A DNA stretch of 64,000 nt from Pseudomonadota bacterium (GTDB lineage Bacteria; Pseudomonadota; Gammaproteobacteria; Steroidobacterales; Steroidobacteraceae). Below, in pieces: positions 7,905-17,411 of the stretch. Location of the stretch: NCBI GenBank assembly GCA_021851405.1, contig JAJZDW010000014.1, positions 1 to 64,000 on the forward strand, written 5' to 3'. Numbering within the stretch: the stretch's first letter is position 1; every line of letters starts with the position of its first letter. Below the pieces are notes generated by a model. That model was not told the DNA's origin, did no database searches, and saw only the letters and a program-made list of their open reading frames with translations. A program made the position numbers and the translations under genes.

Positions 7905-8833
7905 GATGGCGTTCCGCGGCCGACGGTGTGAGCCGTGCGGCACTGCGCGTAGAGCGCGGGGATTCTCTGCAGTACCGTCTCCGGCACGCGTGCGACGGCG
8001 GGCGGACCAAAGCGTTCCCGCTCGGCCAACAACGCCACCTGTGCGAACTCCTCGCGTTGTGCGCCGGTGTCGAACTGCGCCTGCGTCGTGAGCTCCCGGC
8101 AGGTCAGGTGTTGCTCGCGCTCCAGACGTCCGGCTTCAACCAGGGCCGCGACGAGCACTCGCAGGATGCGCGAGGGCTGAGTGCCGAGCGTGCTCCAGTC
8201 CGGGGAGGGCGGGGCAGCGACTGGGGTTCTGCCCGCCTGCCCCCGTGGAGGATCTGCGCGCTGATGCGTGCGGCGTTTGAACAGGCCGGTCCGCAGGCCG
8301 ATGTATACCCCGACCAGTACCAGGGCGAGGAGCAGCGCCACGAGGCACCATAACACCGTGTGCAGCAGCTGCACGCGGGCGCGTCCGCGCAGCAGTGCGC
8401 CGAGGTGCTGGCGCAGGAAGCTCGTCACTGGCGCGCTCCAGTGCGACAGCCACGCGCGGATCCGGTCCCATTCGCTCGGCGCGGGCGTCGGGGCGGCGAG
8501 CGTCCGGGCGATGTCCTGCAGCACGGCGGGATTGGGTTGCGGCGACTGGGGCGCGCCGGCGTAATGGTGCGCCAGCGCCGCGAGCTCACCGAGGCTGGCC
8601 GACTGGAGTGTCGTGCGCCACTCGGGCGGCAGCAGCCCCTGCAGCCCGAGCTGCTGCAGTGCGCGGCCGAGTCCGGGGCATTGCGCGTGCAGTGCCGGCC
8701 ATCCCTTGAGCACCGGGGTGTGGGCCGCGCAGTGCTCGAGCACGGCCTGGGGTGGCGGTACGGCGGCACGCAGCGGCGTCGCGACGCTCCAGAGCGCGGC
8801 GAGCGCCAGTGCCAAGAGCGGCCGGGCCGGCAT
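7901..8833 (-). CDS. DUF4129 domain membrane protein
   Basis: A 310-residue protein with a signal peptide (LLALALAALWSVATPLRAA), an extracytoplasmic helical part and a membrane helix near residues 165-185 (TVLWCLVALLLALVLVGVYI). The cytoplasmic C-terminal DUF4129 region carries the usual ending (LTCRELTTQAQF...RFGPPAVARVPE). DUF4129 proteins occur next to MoxR and DUF58 genes and, in other bacteria, next to transglutaminase-like proteins. It is 3 bp after the preceding membrane gene and overlaps the next by 4 bp, so it belongs to a tightly coupled operon. Confidence 0.8.
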   Translation of the reverse strand: MPARPLLALALAALWSVATPLRAAVPPPQAVLEHCAAHTPVLKGWPALHAQCPGLGRALQQLGLQGLLPPEWRTTLQSASLGELAALAHHYAGAPQSPQPNPAVLQDIARTLAAPTPAPSEWDRIRAWLSHWSAPVTSFLRQHLGALLRGRARVQLLHTVLWCLVALLLALVLVGVYIGLRTGLFKRRTHQRADPPRGQAGRTPVAAPPSPDWSTLGTQPSRILRVLVAALVEAGRLEREQHLTCRELTTQAQFDTGAQREEFAQVALLAERERFGPPAVARVPETVLQRIPALYAQCRTAHTVGRGTPS

Positions 8834-8836
8834 CGC

Positions 8837-9763
8837 TCAGGGGGCGCCGAGCGCCTCAGCCCGCGCGGCCAGATCGGCGCCCTCCACCCGCAGCGTCAAG
8901 TCCCGAAAGATCACCAGCGAGATGGCGGAACTCAGCGGCAGCGTCAGCAGGTGCGTCGTCTGCGAGAGCATCTGCGCGACGCGCAGGTGGATCCCGAGCT
9001 GCGGTTGCGCTGCGGCGTGCAGCGAGAACAGCCCAAACGCGGCACTGAGGGCCCAGGGTACGACGTAGCCGAGGATGCCGATGACGATGTTCGCCACGAA
9101 CAGAATGCCCGTCACGCGCCACCAGTGGCCCTTGACCAGGCGCCAGCTGCGCCCGAGCGCGGCGGAGGCCTTGGCATCTTCGACGAACACGGCGGCTTGC
9201 CACAGCAGCAGCCGCACCGACACGTAGATGAACACGCAGGCCGAGGCGATCCCCAAGACTGCAATGAGCACCCAGGGCAGCGGGTGCGTGAGGGTGGCGC
9301 GGTCGGAGTGGAAGAGCACGGCGACCACGATGCCGACGATGATCATGGGGATCGCGATCGCGAACATGATCAGGACTTGCAGCATCACGCCTGCGATCAG
9401 ACGCAGCACGCGATGCAGCCCGACGTTCAGTGCGGCACCGGCGTCGAGCGATCCGCCTTGCATCGTGCGAATCTGCGTCGCGAACAGCGCGCCGGTGACC
9501 ACCATGATGATCAGGACCAGTGCGAGGGACGCCAGCGCGTTCTGCGGTCCGTTCATCAATGACCACATGACCATCTCGTGTTGCCACGCCGAGGCGTTCA
9601 GCGGTGGCAGCGTCGGTGTCACGGCGAACACCGTGATTGCGCCGGCTGCGACGCTGATCACTGCCAGAAGCCAGCAACGGCTGAACGATGCGCTGAACAG
9701 CCGTAGCCAATCGTCGAGCACGCCGCCGATCGACTGAGGTGCGGAGGATGCTTGGTATGTCAT
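8837..9763 (-). CDS. Polytopic membrane protein of the MoxR/DUF58 cluster
   Basis: A 308-residue, strongly hydrophobic protein with about six membrane segments, for example CWLLAVISVAAGAITVFAV, LALVLIIMVVTGALFATQI and VLIMFAIAIPMIIVGIVVAV. It resembles the loosely defined glycerophosphoryl-diester-phosphodiesterase-like/DUF4013-type membrane proteins found beside RDD and SpoIIM genes. I cannot assign a family with confidence. Start at ATG 9763 gives MTYQASSAPQS; the upstream extension is non-hydrophobic and covers the divergent promoter region. It is the first gene of the minus operon. Confidence 0.75.
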   Translation of the reverse strand: MTYQASSAPQSIGGVLDDWLRLFSASFSRCWLLAVISVAAGAITVFAVTPTLPPLNASAWQHEMVMWSLMNGPQNALASLALVLIIMVVTGALFATQIRTMQGGSLDAGAALNVGLHRVLRLIAGVMLQVLIMFAIAIPMIIVGIVVAVLFHSDRATLTHPLPWVLIAVLGIASACVFIYVSVRLLLWQAAVFVEDAKASAALGRSWRLVKGHWWRVTGILFVANIVIGILGYVVPWALSAAFGLFSLHAAAQPQLGIHLRVAQMLSQTTHLLTLPLSSAISLVIFRDLTLRVEGADLAARAEALGAP

Positions 9764-9824
9764 GATCGCTCCGATGCAGTTGCGGGTCGACGGCCGCCGG
9801 ACCGGCATCTTGCCGCCACCGCGC

Positions 9825-9854
9825 AGAATAGCTAAGCTGAACCTTGACCGGCAA
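9825..9854 (-). promoter_or_regulatory. Candidate sigma-70 promoter of the MoxR/DUF58 operon
   Basis: On the minus strand TTGCCG and TATTCT are spaced by 18 bp (plus-strand CGGCAA at 9849-9854 and AGAATA at 9825-9830). They lie about 60 bp upstream of the ATG at 9763, in the AT-richer divergent spacer between this operon and the RDD gene. Match to consensus is moderate. Confidence 0.35.
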
Positions 9855-9872
9855 CCCTTTTCATCGTACGGG

Positions 9873-10610
9873 ATGGCGATGGCCGACGCTGTACTCACCG
9901 TCAGGAGTCTCACCGGCGTCGAGATGACGCTCCCGGTCGCAGGGCCGGGAATGCGCAGCTACGCATTTCTCATCGACTGGCAGATCCGCCTGCTCGGCGC
10001 GCTCGCCGTCCTGCTCATCGTCGTGTTGCTGCGGCTCCTGCCGGGCCTGCCCAAGCCGCTCGGGGCGCACCTCTTGGTCGGCGGCGGCATCGTCGCTCTG
10101 TCGATTTATCTGCTGTATCAGCCGGTCGCGGAAATCGTGACGCGAGGCCGCACGCCGGGGCTGCGCACCGCGGGGGCACGGATCGTGACGCTGGAGGGGA
10201 CTACGCCGGGCGTCGGATCGTTGCTGATCCGCAACGTATTTCGACTGATCGATGCGCTGCCGCTGTGTTATGTCGTTGGCCTGATCACCTGCATGCTGAC
10301 CGAACGGCACGTCCGTCTCGGTGACATCGTGGCCGGCACGGTGATGGTGTGCGCCGCGGAGGCGGCGGGCGCGCCGCTCGAGCGGCTCGTGCTGCATGCC
10401 CAGCGCAGCGCGCTGACGCCCGACACGGCTGAGCTCGTGCATGACCTGCTCGAGCGCTTCAACACGCTGGCTCCGGCGCAGCGCACCGCGCTCGCGCTCG
10501 CGGTGCTGCGCAAGGTCGATCCGGACTTTGACGTCTCCGGGACAGCGCCCGAGGAGGGTGCGCTGCGGGCGAGGCTGGAGGCGCTGCTTGGGTCTGTCGA
10601 ACGATCCTGA
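9873..10610 (+). CDS. RDD family membrane protein
   Basis: A 245-residue membrane protein with the RDD-domain pattern: RSYAFLIDWQIRLLGALAVL, then a second helix (LVGGGIVALSIYLLYQPVAE), then the conserved TRGRTPGLRTAGARIV and the late RHVRLGDIVAGTVMV. The C-terminal 70 residues are soluble and helical. Start chosen at ATG 9873; ATG 9879 is equally possible. It is divergent from the MoxR operon and overlaps the SpoIIM-like gene. RDD proteins are proposed transporters or envelope factors; function here is unknown. Confidence 0.8.
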   Translation: MAMADAVLTVRSLTGVEMTLPVAGPGMRSYAFLIDWQIRLLGALAVLLIVVLLRLLPGLPKPLGAHLLVGGGIVALSIYLLYQPVAEIVTRGRTPGLRTAGARIVTLEGTTPGVGSLLIRNVFRLIDALPLCYVVGLITCMLTERHVRLGDIVAGTVMVCAAEAAGAPLERLVLHAQRSALTPDTAELVHDLLERFNTLAPAQRTALALAVLRKVDPDFDVSGTAPEEGALRARLEALLGSVERS

Positions 10611-11580
10611 AGCGGCCGTTTGGGTGCGCCGGCACGCGGCGCAATGGCAGCAGCTGGCGGCCGAAACCGCGGCGTCCGCCCGCCGCACGCACCTGAGCGT
10701 CGAGCAAGCGCTGCAGACGCTCGGGGCCTATCGCACGCTCTCGCGTCATCTGGCGACGGTGCGCTCGCAGTTGCCGGGCAGTCTGCCAGCGGCCGCGTTG
10801 GAGCGAACCTGCGCTCAGTTGCACACCGTGGTGAACCGTCCGGCGCGCTTTGGCCGTGCCGAATGGGTCCGGATGGTGCGCGAGGACGTGCCGGCCGCGG
10901 CCGCGGCCGTGCGCGTCACAACTCTGTGGCTCGCGGCGCTGCTCGCGGTCAGCACGTGTGCCGGGTGGTGGCTGATCAGCCGGTACCCGGAGCTCGTCAG
11001 CCTGATCGCCAGCCCGCAGATGATCGATGGCGTCGAGCACGGGCACCTGTGGACCTATCAGATCCTCACGCTCGGGCCGCCCGCGCTGCTCTCGGCACGG
11101 ATTTTCTCCAACAACGTCATGGTGACGCTCGGGGCGTTCTGCTTCGGCACACTGTTCGGTCTGGGCGCCTTCTACATGATTGCCTTCAATGGTCTGATGC
11201 TGGGCGGTCTGCTCGCCTTCACGCATCAGCACGGACTCGGGCTCGGCTTGCTCAAATTCACCCTGGCGCACGGCCCGGTGGAACTGTCGGTGATGTGCCT
11301 GGCGGCCGCAGCCGGCACCGCACTCGGCGAGGCGCTCATCCGGCCCGCGGAGTTCACTCGCCACGAGGCGCTGCGGCGTCGCGCCGCGCAGCTCGGCCCG
11401 CTGCTGCTCGCCTGTGCGCTGCTGCTGCTCGGGTCGGGGCTGATCGAAGGGTTCGTCTCGCCGCGACCGCAGATCTCAATCCTCGCACGCCTCGCGATCG
11501 GACTCGGTTACTGGACCCTGATGCTGCTGTGGCTCTCCGGGCGACTGTTCCGGCGCACCGGGCCGCGGGTCACCTCCTGA
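10588..11580 (+). CDS. SpoIIM-like (stage II sporulation protein M) membrane protein
   Basis: About 330 residues. A soluble N-terminal region is followed by five to six membrane helices. The SpoIIM core includes NNVMVTLGAFCFGTLFGLGA, MIAFNGLMLGGLLAFTHQHG and LAHGPVELSVMCLAAAAGTA. No ATG is available in the coding part. I chose TTG 10588, which overlaps the RDD gene by 23 bp and follows GGAGGCG with good spacing; a nearby CTG is the alternative. In Bacillus SpoIIM works with SpoIID/P in peptidoglycan remodelling. In this Gram-negative context it is part of the RDD-SpoIIM-MoxR module of unknown role. Confidence 0.75.
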   Translation: MGLSNDPEAAVWVRRHAAQWQQLAAETAASARRTHLSVEQALQTLGAYRTLSRHLATVRSQLPGSLPAAALERTCAQLHTVVNRPARFGRAEWVRMVREDVPAAAAAVRVTTLWLAALLAVSTCAGWWLISRYPELVSLIASPQMIDGVEHGHLWTYQILTLGPPALLSARIFSNNVMVTLGAFCFGTLFGLGAFYMIAFNGLMLGGLLAFTHQHGLGLGLLKFTLAHGPVELSVMCLAAAAGTALGEALIRPAEFTRHEALRRRAAQLGPLLLACALLLLGSGLIEGFVSPRPQISILARLAIGLGYWTLMLLWLSGRLFRRTGPRVTS

Positions 11581-11922
11581 CATGGCAGGCCGCGATGCGC
11601 CTGGGTGGCGGGGCGGTTCTGTCCTTCCGGGGGTGATGCGCGCGATGCGGCCCCACGCGGGTCGGGCAATCCTCTTCTGGGGACCCTTGAACGGGGTTGC
11701 TCAGGGCTGGGCTTGCGGTCACGGCGGACGACTCCTGCGACCTGCCCATACCGAGGAGCACTCACCAAGATGCAGCGGGTCAGCAGGGTTCCGACGATGG
11801 AGTACGCCGCGCCGGACCGTTGGCGCGCACGGCCCGCGCCCACCATGACCGAAATCATCACTCCCGCGACGATGTGCCGGTGAGCATCCAGGCACCGGCG
11901 GCCCGAGGGTCGCCGTGCGCCT
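11581..11922. other. 342-bp convergent intergenic region, no supported gene
   Basis: The region lies between the ends of the SpoIIM-like gene and the DUF3683 oxidoreductase gene. Several open frames cross it on both strands but none has a convincing start, ribosome site or family resemblance. One minus frame gives a short hydrophobic stretch (IVAGVMISVMVGAG) that could be a decayed membrane gene. A weak hairpin, GCCGGTG (11876-11882) with CACCGGC (11893-11899), could help terminate transcription. Confidence 0.5.
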
Positions 11923-14900
11923 CTACACCAGGACGCGCTCGATGCCGCCGCTGTTGGCGCGAGCCACATACTCGGCCATCCAGTTTTCCCCGAGGATGTA
12001 CTTGGCAATCTCGACCACGATGTAGTCCGCGTCGAGATCGGCATCCTCATTGTAGCGCTTCAGTCCCTGCAGGCAGGACGGGCAGGACGTGAGGATCTTG
12101 ATGCGCTCGGCACCGGCTGCGCGCAGTTGCTCGGCGCCGCTGCGCACCTCTTCTTCCTTGCGGAATCGTACCTGCGTCGACACGTCGGGACGGGTGATGG
12201 CGAGCGTTCCGGACTCCCCGCAGCAGCGGTCGTTCTTCTCGATATGCCCGTTGCGTGCTTCGTTGATCAGGGCGTTGACCACCTTCAGCGGGTCATGCTG
12301 CTTGATCGGCGAATGGCACGGATCGTGGTACATGTAGCGCGTACCGGTGACGCTCTCGAGCTGGACACCTTTTTCCATCAGATATTCGTGAATGTCGATG
12401 ATGCGCGAGCCGGGGAAGATTTCCTCGAATTTATAGCTCTGCAGCTGGTCGTAGCAGGTTCCGCAGCTGACCACCACGGTGCGGATGTCCAGATAGTTGA
12501 GCGTGTTGGCCACGCGGTGGAATAGCACCCGGTTGTCCGTGGTGATCTTCTCCGCCTTGTCGAACTGGCCGGCGCCGCGTTGCGGGTAGCCGCAGCAGAG
12601 GTATCCTGGCGGCAGCACGGTCTGCACGCCGACGTGCCAGAGCATCGCCTGGGTGGCGAGTCCGACCTGGGAGAACAGCCGCTCAGAGCCGCAGCCGGGG
12701 AAATAGAACACCGCTTCGGTGTCGCTCGAGGTGCTCGCCGGGTTGCGAATCACCGGAACGTAGGCGGCATTCTCGATGTCGAGCAGCGCCCGGGCAGTCT
12801 TCTTCGGCAGCCCGCCCGGCATCTTCTTGTTGACGAAATGCACCACCTGTTCACGCATCGCCGGCCGGCCGGTGGTGGCCGGTGGGTGTTGGGTCTGGGC
12901 GCGCGCCAGACTCTTCAGCAGCCTGTTGCCGAGCCGCTGCGCCTTGTACCCCCAGTCGATCATTACCTTGCGGGTCAGGCGGATGGTCTCCGGCGAGGTG
13001 GCGTTGAGGAAGAACATCGAGGCCGCCGTGCCGGGGTTGAACCGCCGCTTGCCCATGCGCCGCAGCAGATCGCGCATGGCCATCGAGACATCGCCGAAAT
13101 CGATGTCGACCGGGCAGGGCGTCACGCACTTGTGGCACACGGTGCAGTGGTCGCCGACGTCGGCGAATTCATCCCAATGGCGCAGGCTCACGCCGCGGCG
13201 GGTCTGCTCCTCGTAGAGGAAGGCCTCGATCAAGAGCGAGGTGGCGAGGATCTTGTTGCGCGGGCTGTAGAGCAAATTTGCACGCGGGACGTGCGTGGCG
13301 CACACCGGCTTGCACTTGCCACAGCGCAGACAGTCCTTGATCGAATCGGCGATCGTGCCGATTGCCGACTGCTGCATGATCAGCGACTCGTGCCCGAGCA
13401 AATTGAAGCTCGGAGTGTACGCATTGGACAGATCCGCGCCCGGCAGCAGCTTGCCGCGGTTGAAGCGGCCCTGCGGATCGATGCGCGCCTTGTAGTCGCG
13501 AAACTCCCGGGTCTCCTCCTCGTGCAGGAACTCGAGCTTGGTGATGCCGATGCCGTGTTCGCCGGAGATGACCCCGTCGAGTCGCCGCGCGATGCCCATG
13601 ATGCGTGCAACGGCGGCGGTGGCCGAGTGCAGCATCTCATAATCGTCCGAATTGACCGGGATATTGGTGTGAACGTTGCCGTCCCCGGCATGCATGTGCA
13701 GGGCCACGAACACCCGTCCGCGCAGGATCCGCTTGTGCGTCTCCTCGCAGGCCTTGATGACCGGGGCGAACACGCTGCCGCCGAAGATCTGCCGCAGAGG
13801 GGCGCGCAGTTCGCGCTTCCACGAGATGCGGATCGTGCGGTCCTGCAGTGCCTCGAATACCCGCGCCCCCGGGGACCGCGCGGCGCAGGCGCGCAGCTGC
13901 TCGGGCGGCACGTCGGTGCCCAGGTGCACCAGCTCCTCGATCGCATCGGCGAGCGAGACGTCCATGTGCGTGAGCAGCCACTGCCAGCGCGTGCGCGTCA
14001 GCACCAGCAAACGGCGGGTCTGTTCGATGCGCTCGCCGATCGCCTCTTCGTACGGGAGATTGGCCACTTCTGGGTCATCGCTGCGCGCCAGCGGGAGCTT
14101 TGCCTCGAACAGCCGCTCGAGGGCCTCGGTCAGCGCCAGCTTGTTGGCGATCGAGAACTCGATGTTGATGCGTTCGATTTCATCGGTGTACTCACCCATC
14201 CGCTCGAGCGGCAGCACCACGTCCTCGTTGATCTTGAACGCGTTGGTGTGGCGGGCGATCGCCGCGGTGCGCGAGCGGTCGAGCCAGAACGTACGACGCG
14301 ACTCGGCGCTGACGGCGATGAAGCCCTCGCCGGTGCGCGCATTGGCGATGCGAACCACCGCCGAGGCCGCCGCGGCCACCTCGGATTCCTCGTCGCCGAC
14401 GATATCGCCGAACAGGGCCATTTTCGGGAACGCGCCGCGCTTGGACTTGGTCGTGTAGCCGACCGCGCGCAGGTAACGCTCATCGAGATGCTCGAGGCCG
14501 GCGAGCTGCACGCCGCGCGGCGCCAGGCTCGCCAGATACTGCTTGATCTCGACGATGGACGGAACGGCGTCGCGGGCCTGGCCGAAGAACTCCAGGCACA
14601 CCGTGCGGGTGTAGGTGGGGCTGCGGTGCAGCACCCAGCGCGCGCACGTGATCAGTCCATCGCAGCCCTCCTTCTGCACGCCGGGCAGGCCGCCGAGAAA
14701 CTTATCGGTGACGTCCTTGCCGAGACCCACCTTGCGGAACCGGCGTCCAGGAACGCGCAGCGCCTCGCGGCGCAGTTCCGGCGCGCTCTCCGGGGGGTGG
14801 CGGCCATCCTTCCACACCAACTCGAACTCGGCGGTCTCGACGTCGTGAATCTTGCCGCGATTGTGGGCGATACGGGTGACTTCGAGCCAATTCCCGTCGC

Positions 14901-15876
14901 AGTCGACCATGCGCCACCAGGCGAGATTGTCGACGGCGGTACCCCAGAGCACGGCCTTCTTGCCACCGGCATTCATCGCGATGTTGCCGCCGATGCAGGA
15001 GGCGTCCGCCGAGGTCGGGTCGACCGCGAACACCAGCCCGGCGGCCGACGCTGCGGTGGCGACGCGGCGCGTCACGACGCCCGCCTCGGTAAAGATGGTC
15101 GGTATGGGGTGCTCACAGCCCGGCAGCGCCCGTGACTCGACCGGGCCGAGGCGTTCGAGCTTCTCGGTGTTGATCACCGCCGAGAGCGGCGTCAGCGGCA
15201 CGACGCCGCCGGTGTAACCGGTGCCGCCGCCGCGAGGAATGACGGTCAGTCCGAGTTCGACACAGTCGCGGACCAGCGCGGGAATCTGCCCTTCGGAATC
15301 CGGCGTGAGCACGACGAACGGGTATTCCACGCGCCAGTCGGTCGCGTCCGTGACGTGCGAGACGCGCGCGTAGGCGTCGAAGCGGATGTTGTCGGTGCGG
15401 GTATGGCGGCGTAGCGCTCGAAGTGTGCGCCGGCGCAGACCGCCCCATGACGTGAAGTCCTGCTCGAACGCCTGTACGGCGCTGCGGGCCGCGGCGAGCA
15501 GCTCTCCGACCAGCTCAAAGCGCTCGCCCTGCTCGGCGTCGCGCCGCCGGTCGATGGCCGTGAGCCGGTGATGCAGCGCCTGGATCAGCAGCCGGCGGCG
15601 GCGCGCATTCTCCAGCAGATCGTCCTGGAGGTAGGGATTGCGGCGCACCACCCAGATGTCCCCGAGCACCTCGTAGAGCATGCGTGCGGAGCGGCCGGTA
15701 CGCCGCTCGCCGCGCAGCTCCTCGATGATGCGCCAGAAGCGCTCCCCGAGCAGGCGCACCACGATCTCGCGGTCGGAGAACGAGGTGTAGTTGTACGGAA
15801 TCTCGCGCAGCCGCGCCGGCTCGCCCGCCCGTACTGGCGCAAGGCCCTCAACCGTGCTGATCGCTTCAGTGTTCAT
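11923..15876 (-). CDS. Giant FAD-linked oxidase / Fe-S oxidoreductase with DUF3683
   Basis: A 1317-residue fusion. Residues 1-150 match the DUF3683 N-terminus ([20 protein letters not shown]). A PP-loop FAD-binding domain follows ([20 protein letters not shown], then [16 protein letters not shown]). The FAD-oxidase C domain carries [16 protein letters not shown], found in D-lactate, glycolate and D-2-hydroxyglutarate dehydrogenases. Two 4Fe-4S motifs come next ([11 protein letters not shown] and [12 protein letters not shown]), then two CCG cysteine-rich domains ([10 protein letters not shown]...[18 protein letters not shown]...DRCCGESG) as in GlpC/LldE. It should oxidise a 2-hydroxy acid and pass electrons through Fe-S clusters. 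It follows gltD by 30 bp, so a 2-hydroxyglutarate-type substrate is an attractive inference. Confidence 0.9.
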   Translation of the reverse strand: MNTEAISTVEGLAPVRAGEPARLREIPYNYTSFSDREIVVRLLGERFWRIIEELRGERRTGRSARMLYEVLGDIWVVRRNPYLQDDLLENARRRRLLIQALHHRLTAIDRRRDAEQGERFELVGELLAAARSAVQAFEQDFTSWGGLRRRTLRALRRHTRTDNIRFDAYARVSHVTDATDWRVEYPFVVLTPDSEGQIPALVRDCVELGLTVIPRGGGTGYTGGVVPLTPLSAVINTEKLERLGPVESRALPGCEHPIPTIFTEAGVVTRRVATAASAAGLVFAVDPTSADASCIGGNIAMNAGGKKAVLWGTAVDNLAWWRMVDCDGNWLEVTRIAHNRGKIHDVETAEFELVWKDGRHPPESAPELRREALRVPGRRFRKVGLGKDVTDKFLGGLPGVQKEGCDGLITCARWVLHRSPTYTRTVCLEFFGQARDAVPSIVEIKQYLASLAPRGVQLAGLEHLDERYLRAVGYTTKSKRGAFPKMALFGDIVGDEESEVAAAASAVVRIANARTGEGFIAVSAESRRTFWLDRSRTAAIARHTNAFKINEDVVLPLERMGEYTDEIERINIEFSIANKLALTEALERLFEAKLPLARSDDPEVANLPYEEAIGERIEQTRRLLVLTRTRWQWLLTHMDVSLADAIEELVHLGTDVPPEQLRACAARSPGARVFEALQDRTIRISWKRELRAPLRQIFGGSVFAPVIKACEETHKRILRGRVFVALHMHAGDGNVHTNIPVNSDDYEMLHSATAAVARIMGIARRLDGVISGEHGIGITKLEFLHEEETREFRDYKARIDPQGRFNRGKLLPGADLSNAYTPSFNLLGHESLIMQQSAIGTIADSIKDCLRCGKCKPVCATHVPRANLLYSPRNKILATSLLIEAFLYEEQTRRGVSLRHWDEFADVGDHCTVCHKCVTPCPVDIDFGDVSMAMRDLLRRMGKRRFNPGTAASMFFLNATSPETIRLTRKVMIDWGYKAQRLGNRLLKSLARAQTQHPPATTGRPAMREQVVHFVNKKMPGGLPKKTARALLDIENAAYVPVIRNPASTSSDTEAVFYFPGCGSERLFSQVGLATQAMLWHVGVQTVLPPGYLCCGYPQRGAGQFDKAEKITTDNRVLFHRVANTLNYLDIRTVVVSCGTCYDQLQSYKFEEIFPGSRIIDIHEYLMEKGVQLESVTGTRYMYHDPCHSPIKQHDPLKVVNALINEARNGHIEKNDRCCGESGTLAITRPDVSTQVRFRKEEEVRSGAEQLRAAGAERIKILTSCPSCLQGLKRYNEDADLDADYIVVEIAKYILGENWMAEYVARANSGGIERVLV

Positions 15877-15906
15877 CGCGTGCGCAATCCTGCGATCGGT
15901 ACGTCC

Positions 15907-17391
15907 TCAAGGCAAGTCGGTGCTGCCCATCAGGTAACGGTCGCATTCGCGCGCCGCACCCCGGCCCTCGTGGATCGCCCAGACCACCAGGCTCTGCCCG
16001 CGCCGGCAGTCGCCGGCGGCAAACACTCCCGGGACGCTGGTGGTGAACGCACCGTATTCGGCGGCCACGTTCGAACGTGGGTCGGTGGCGATCCCGAGTT
16101 CCGTCAGCAGGGACTGCTCCGGACCGAGAAATCCGAGCGCGAGCAGCACCAGGTCGGCGGGGACTTCCGCTTCACTGCCGGGGACCTCGACCGGACGCAT
16201 CCGGCCTTCGCTGTCGCGCTGCCAGGTGATCTGCACGGTGGTCAGGGACTGCACGCCGCGCTCGGCGTCGCCGTTGAACTGCTTGACGGTCGTGACGTAG
16301 GCGCGCGGATCGGCGCCGAATACCGCCGCTGCCTCCTCCTGACCGTAGTCGAGCTTGTAGACCTTGGGCCACTCCGGCCAGGGATTGTCCGCAGCGCGCT
16401 CCAGCGGCGGCTGCGCCATGATTTCCAGCTGGCGCAGGCTCTTGCAGCCCTGGCGCATCGCCGTCGCGACGCAGTCGGTCCCCGTGTCGCCGCCGCCGAT
16501 CACGATGACGTGCTTGCCGGCAGCGTGGACGGTGCTGCGCTCGGGCGTCGAGTCGAGCACCGCCTGGGTGCTGGCCGTGAGGTATTCCATCGCCAGGTGC
16601 ACGCCCCGCAGCTTGCGGTTCGGTACGCCGAGATCTCGCGGCTGCGTAGCGCCGGTGCACACCACGATGGCATCGAAGTCCTTGCGCAGCAGCTGCGCCT
16701 CGACGTTCTCCCCGACGTGCGCATTGCACACGAATTTGACGCCCTCGCGCTCCATCAGCTGAATGCGCCGCAGCACGACGTCATTCTTGTCGAGCTTCAT
16801 GTTCGGGATGCCGTACATGAGCAGTCCGCCCGGGCGGTTGTCGCGCTCGAGGACCGTGACACTGTGGCCGGCGGCATTGAGTTGCGCCGCGGCGGCGAGG
16901 CCGGCCGGGCCCGAACCGATGACCACGACCCGCTTGCCGGTGCGCTGAACTTCGGGGCGCGGGACAATCCAGCCCTGGTCCCAACCCTTATCGGCGAGCG
17001 TCGCTTCGATGGTCTTGATGGCCACCGGTGGCTCGTTGATGCCGAGCACGCACGAGCCCTCGCACGGCGCCGGGCAGACCCGCCCGGTGAATTCCGGGAA
17101 GTTGTTCGTCTTCAGCAGTCGTTCGAGCGCCTCGCGCCACAGACCGCGGTAGACCAGGTCGTTCCACTCCGGCACCAGGTTGTGCAACGGGCAGCCCGAG
17201 GCCATGCCCGAGACCAGCGTGCCGGTGTGGCAGAACGGTACGCCGCAATCCATGCAGCGGGCGGCCTGGTTGCGCAGGCGCTTCTCGTCCATGTGGTGAT
17301 GAAACTCGCCCCAGTCACGCACGCGCTCGAGCGGCGCGCGGTCCACCGGGAGCTCACGCAGATATTCGATGAATCCAGTCGGCTTGCCCAT
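15907..17391 (-). CDS. gltD: Glutamate synthase, small (beta) subunit
   Basis: A 494-residue NADPH-dependent GltD. The N-terminal cysteine clusters that ligate 4Fe-4S centres are present (CMDCGVPFCHTG, GCPLHNLVPEWNDL, CPAPCEGSCVLGI). The FAD-binding GSGPAGLAAAAQLNAAGHSV and NADPH-binding VIGGGDTGTDCVATAMRQG sites are intact, as is the C-terminal AGDCRRGQSLVVWAI. GltD oxidises NADPH and feeds electrons to GltB for glutamate formation from 2-oxoglutarate and glutamine. It is 20 bp downstream of gltB and 30 bp upstream of the DUF3683 oxidoreductase. Length is normal for the family. Confidence 0.97.
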   Translation of the reverse strand: MGKPTGFIEYLRELPVDRAPLERVRDWGEFHHHMDEKRLRNQAARCMDCGVPFCHTGTLVSGMASGCPLHNLVPEWNDLVYRGLWREALERLLKTNNFPEFTGRVCPAPCEGSCVLGINEPPVAIKTIEATLADKGWDQGWIVPRPEVQRTGKRVVVIGSGPAGLAAAAQLNAAGHSVTVLERDNRPGGLLMYGIPNMKLDKNDVVLRRIQLMEREGVKFVCNAHVGENVEAQLLRKDFDAIVVCTGATQPRDLGVPNRKLRGVHLAMEYLTASTQAVLDSTPERSTVHAAGKHVIVIGGGDTGTDCVATAMRQGCKSLRQLEIMAQPPLERAADNPWPEWPKVYKLDYGQEEAAAVFGADPRAYVTTVKQFNGDAERGVQSLTTVQITWQRDSEGRMRPVEVPGSEAEVPADLVLLALGFLGPEQSLLTELGIATDPRSNVAAEYGAFTTSVPGVFAAGDCRRGQSLVVWAIHEGRGAARECDRYLMGSTDLP

Positions 17392-17411
17392 CGGGTTCTC
17401 GGGTATGTCTG

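Noticed and set aside
11508-12050. 180-codon minus-strand frame in the SpoIIM/DUF3683 spacer
   Set aside because: It overlaps the ends of both neighbours and lacks a start, ribosome site and family match. Its short hydrophobic stretch is noted under the intergenic entry.
12580-15135. 851-codon open frame on the plus strand opposite the DUF3683 gene
   Set aside because: It lies wholly antisense to a gene with clear FAD and Fe-S motifs and shows low-complexity, His/Arg/Gly-rich composition typical of GC-rich antisense frames.
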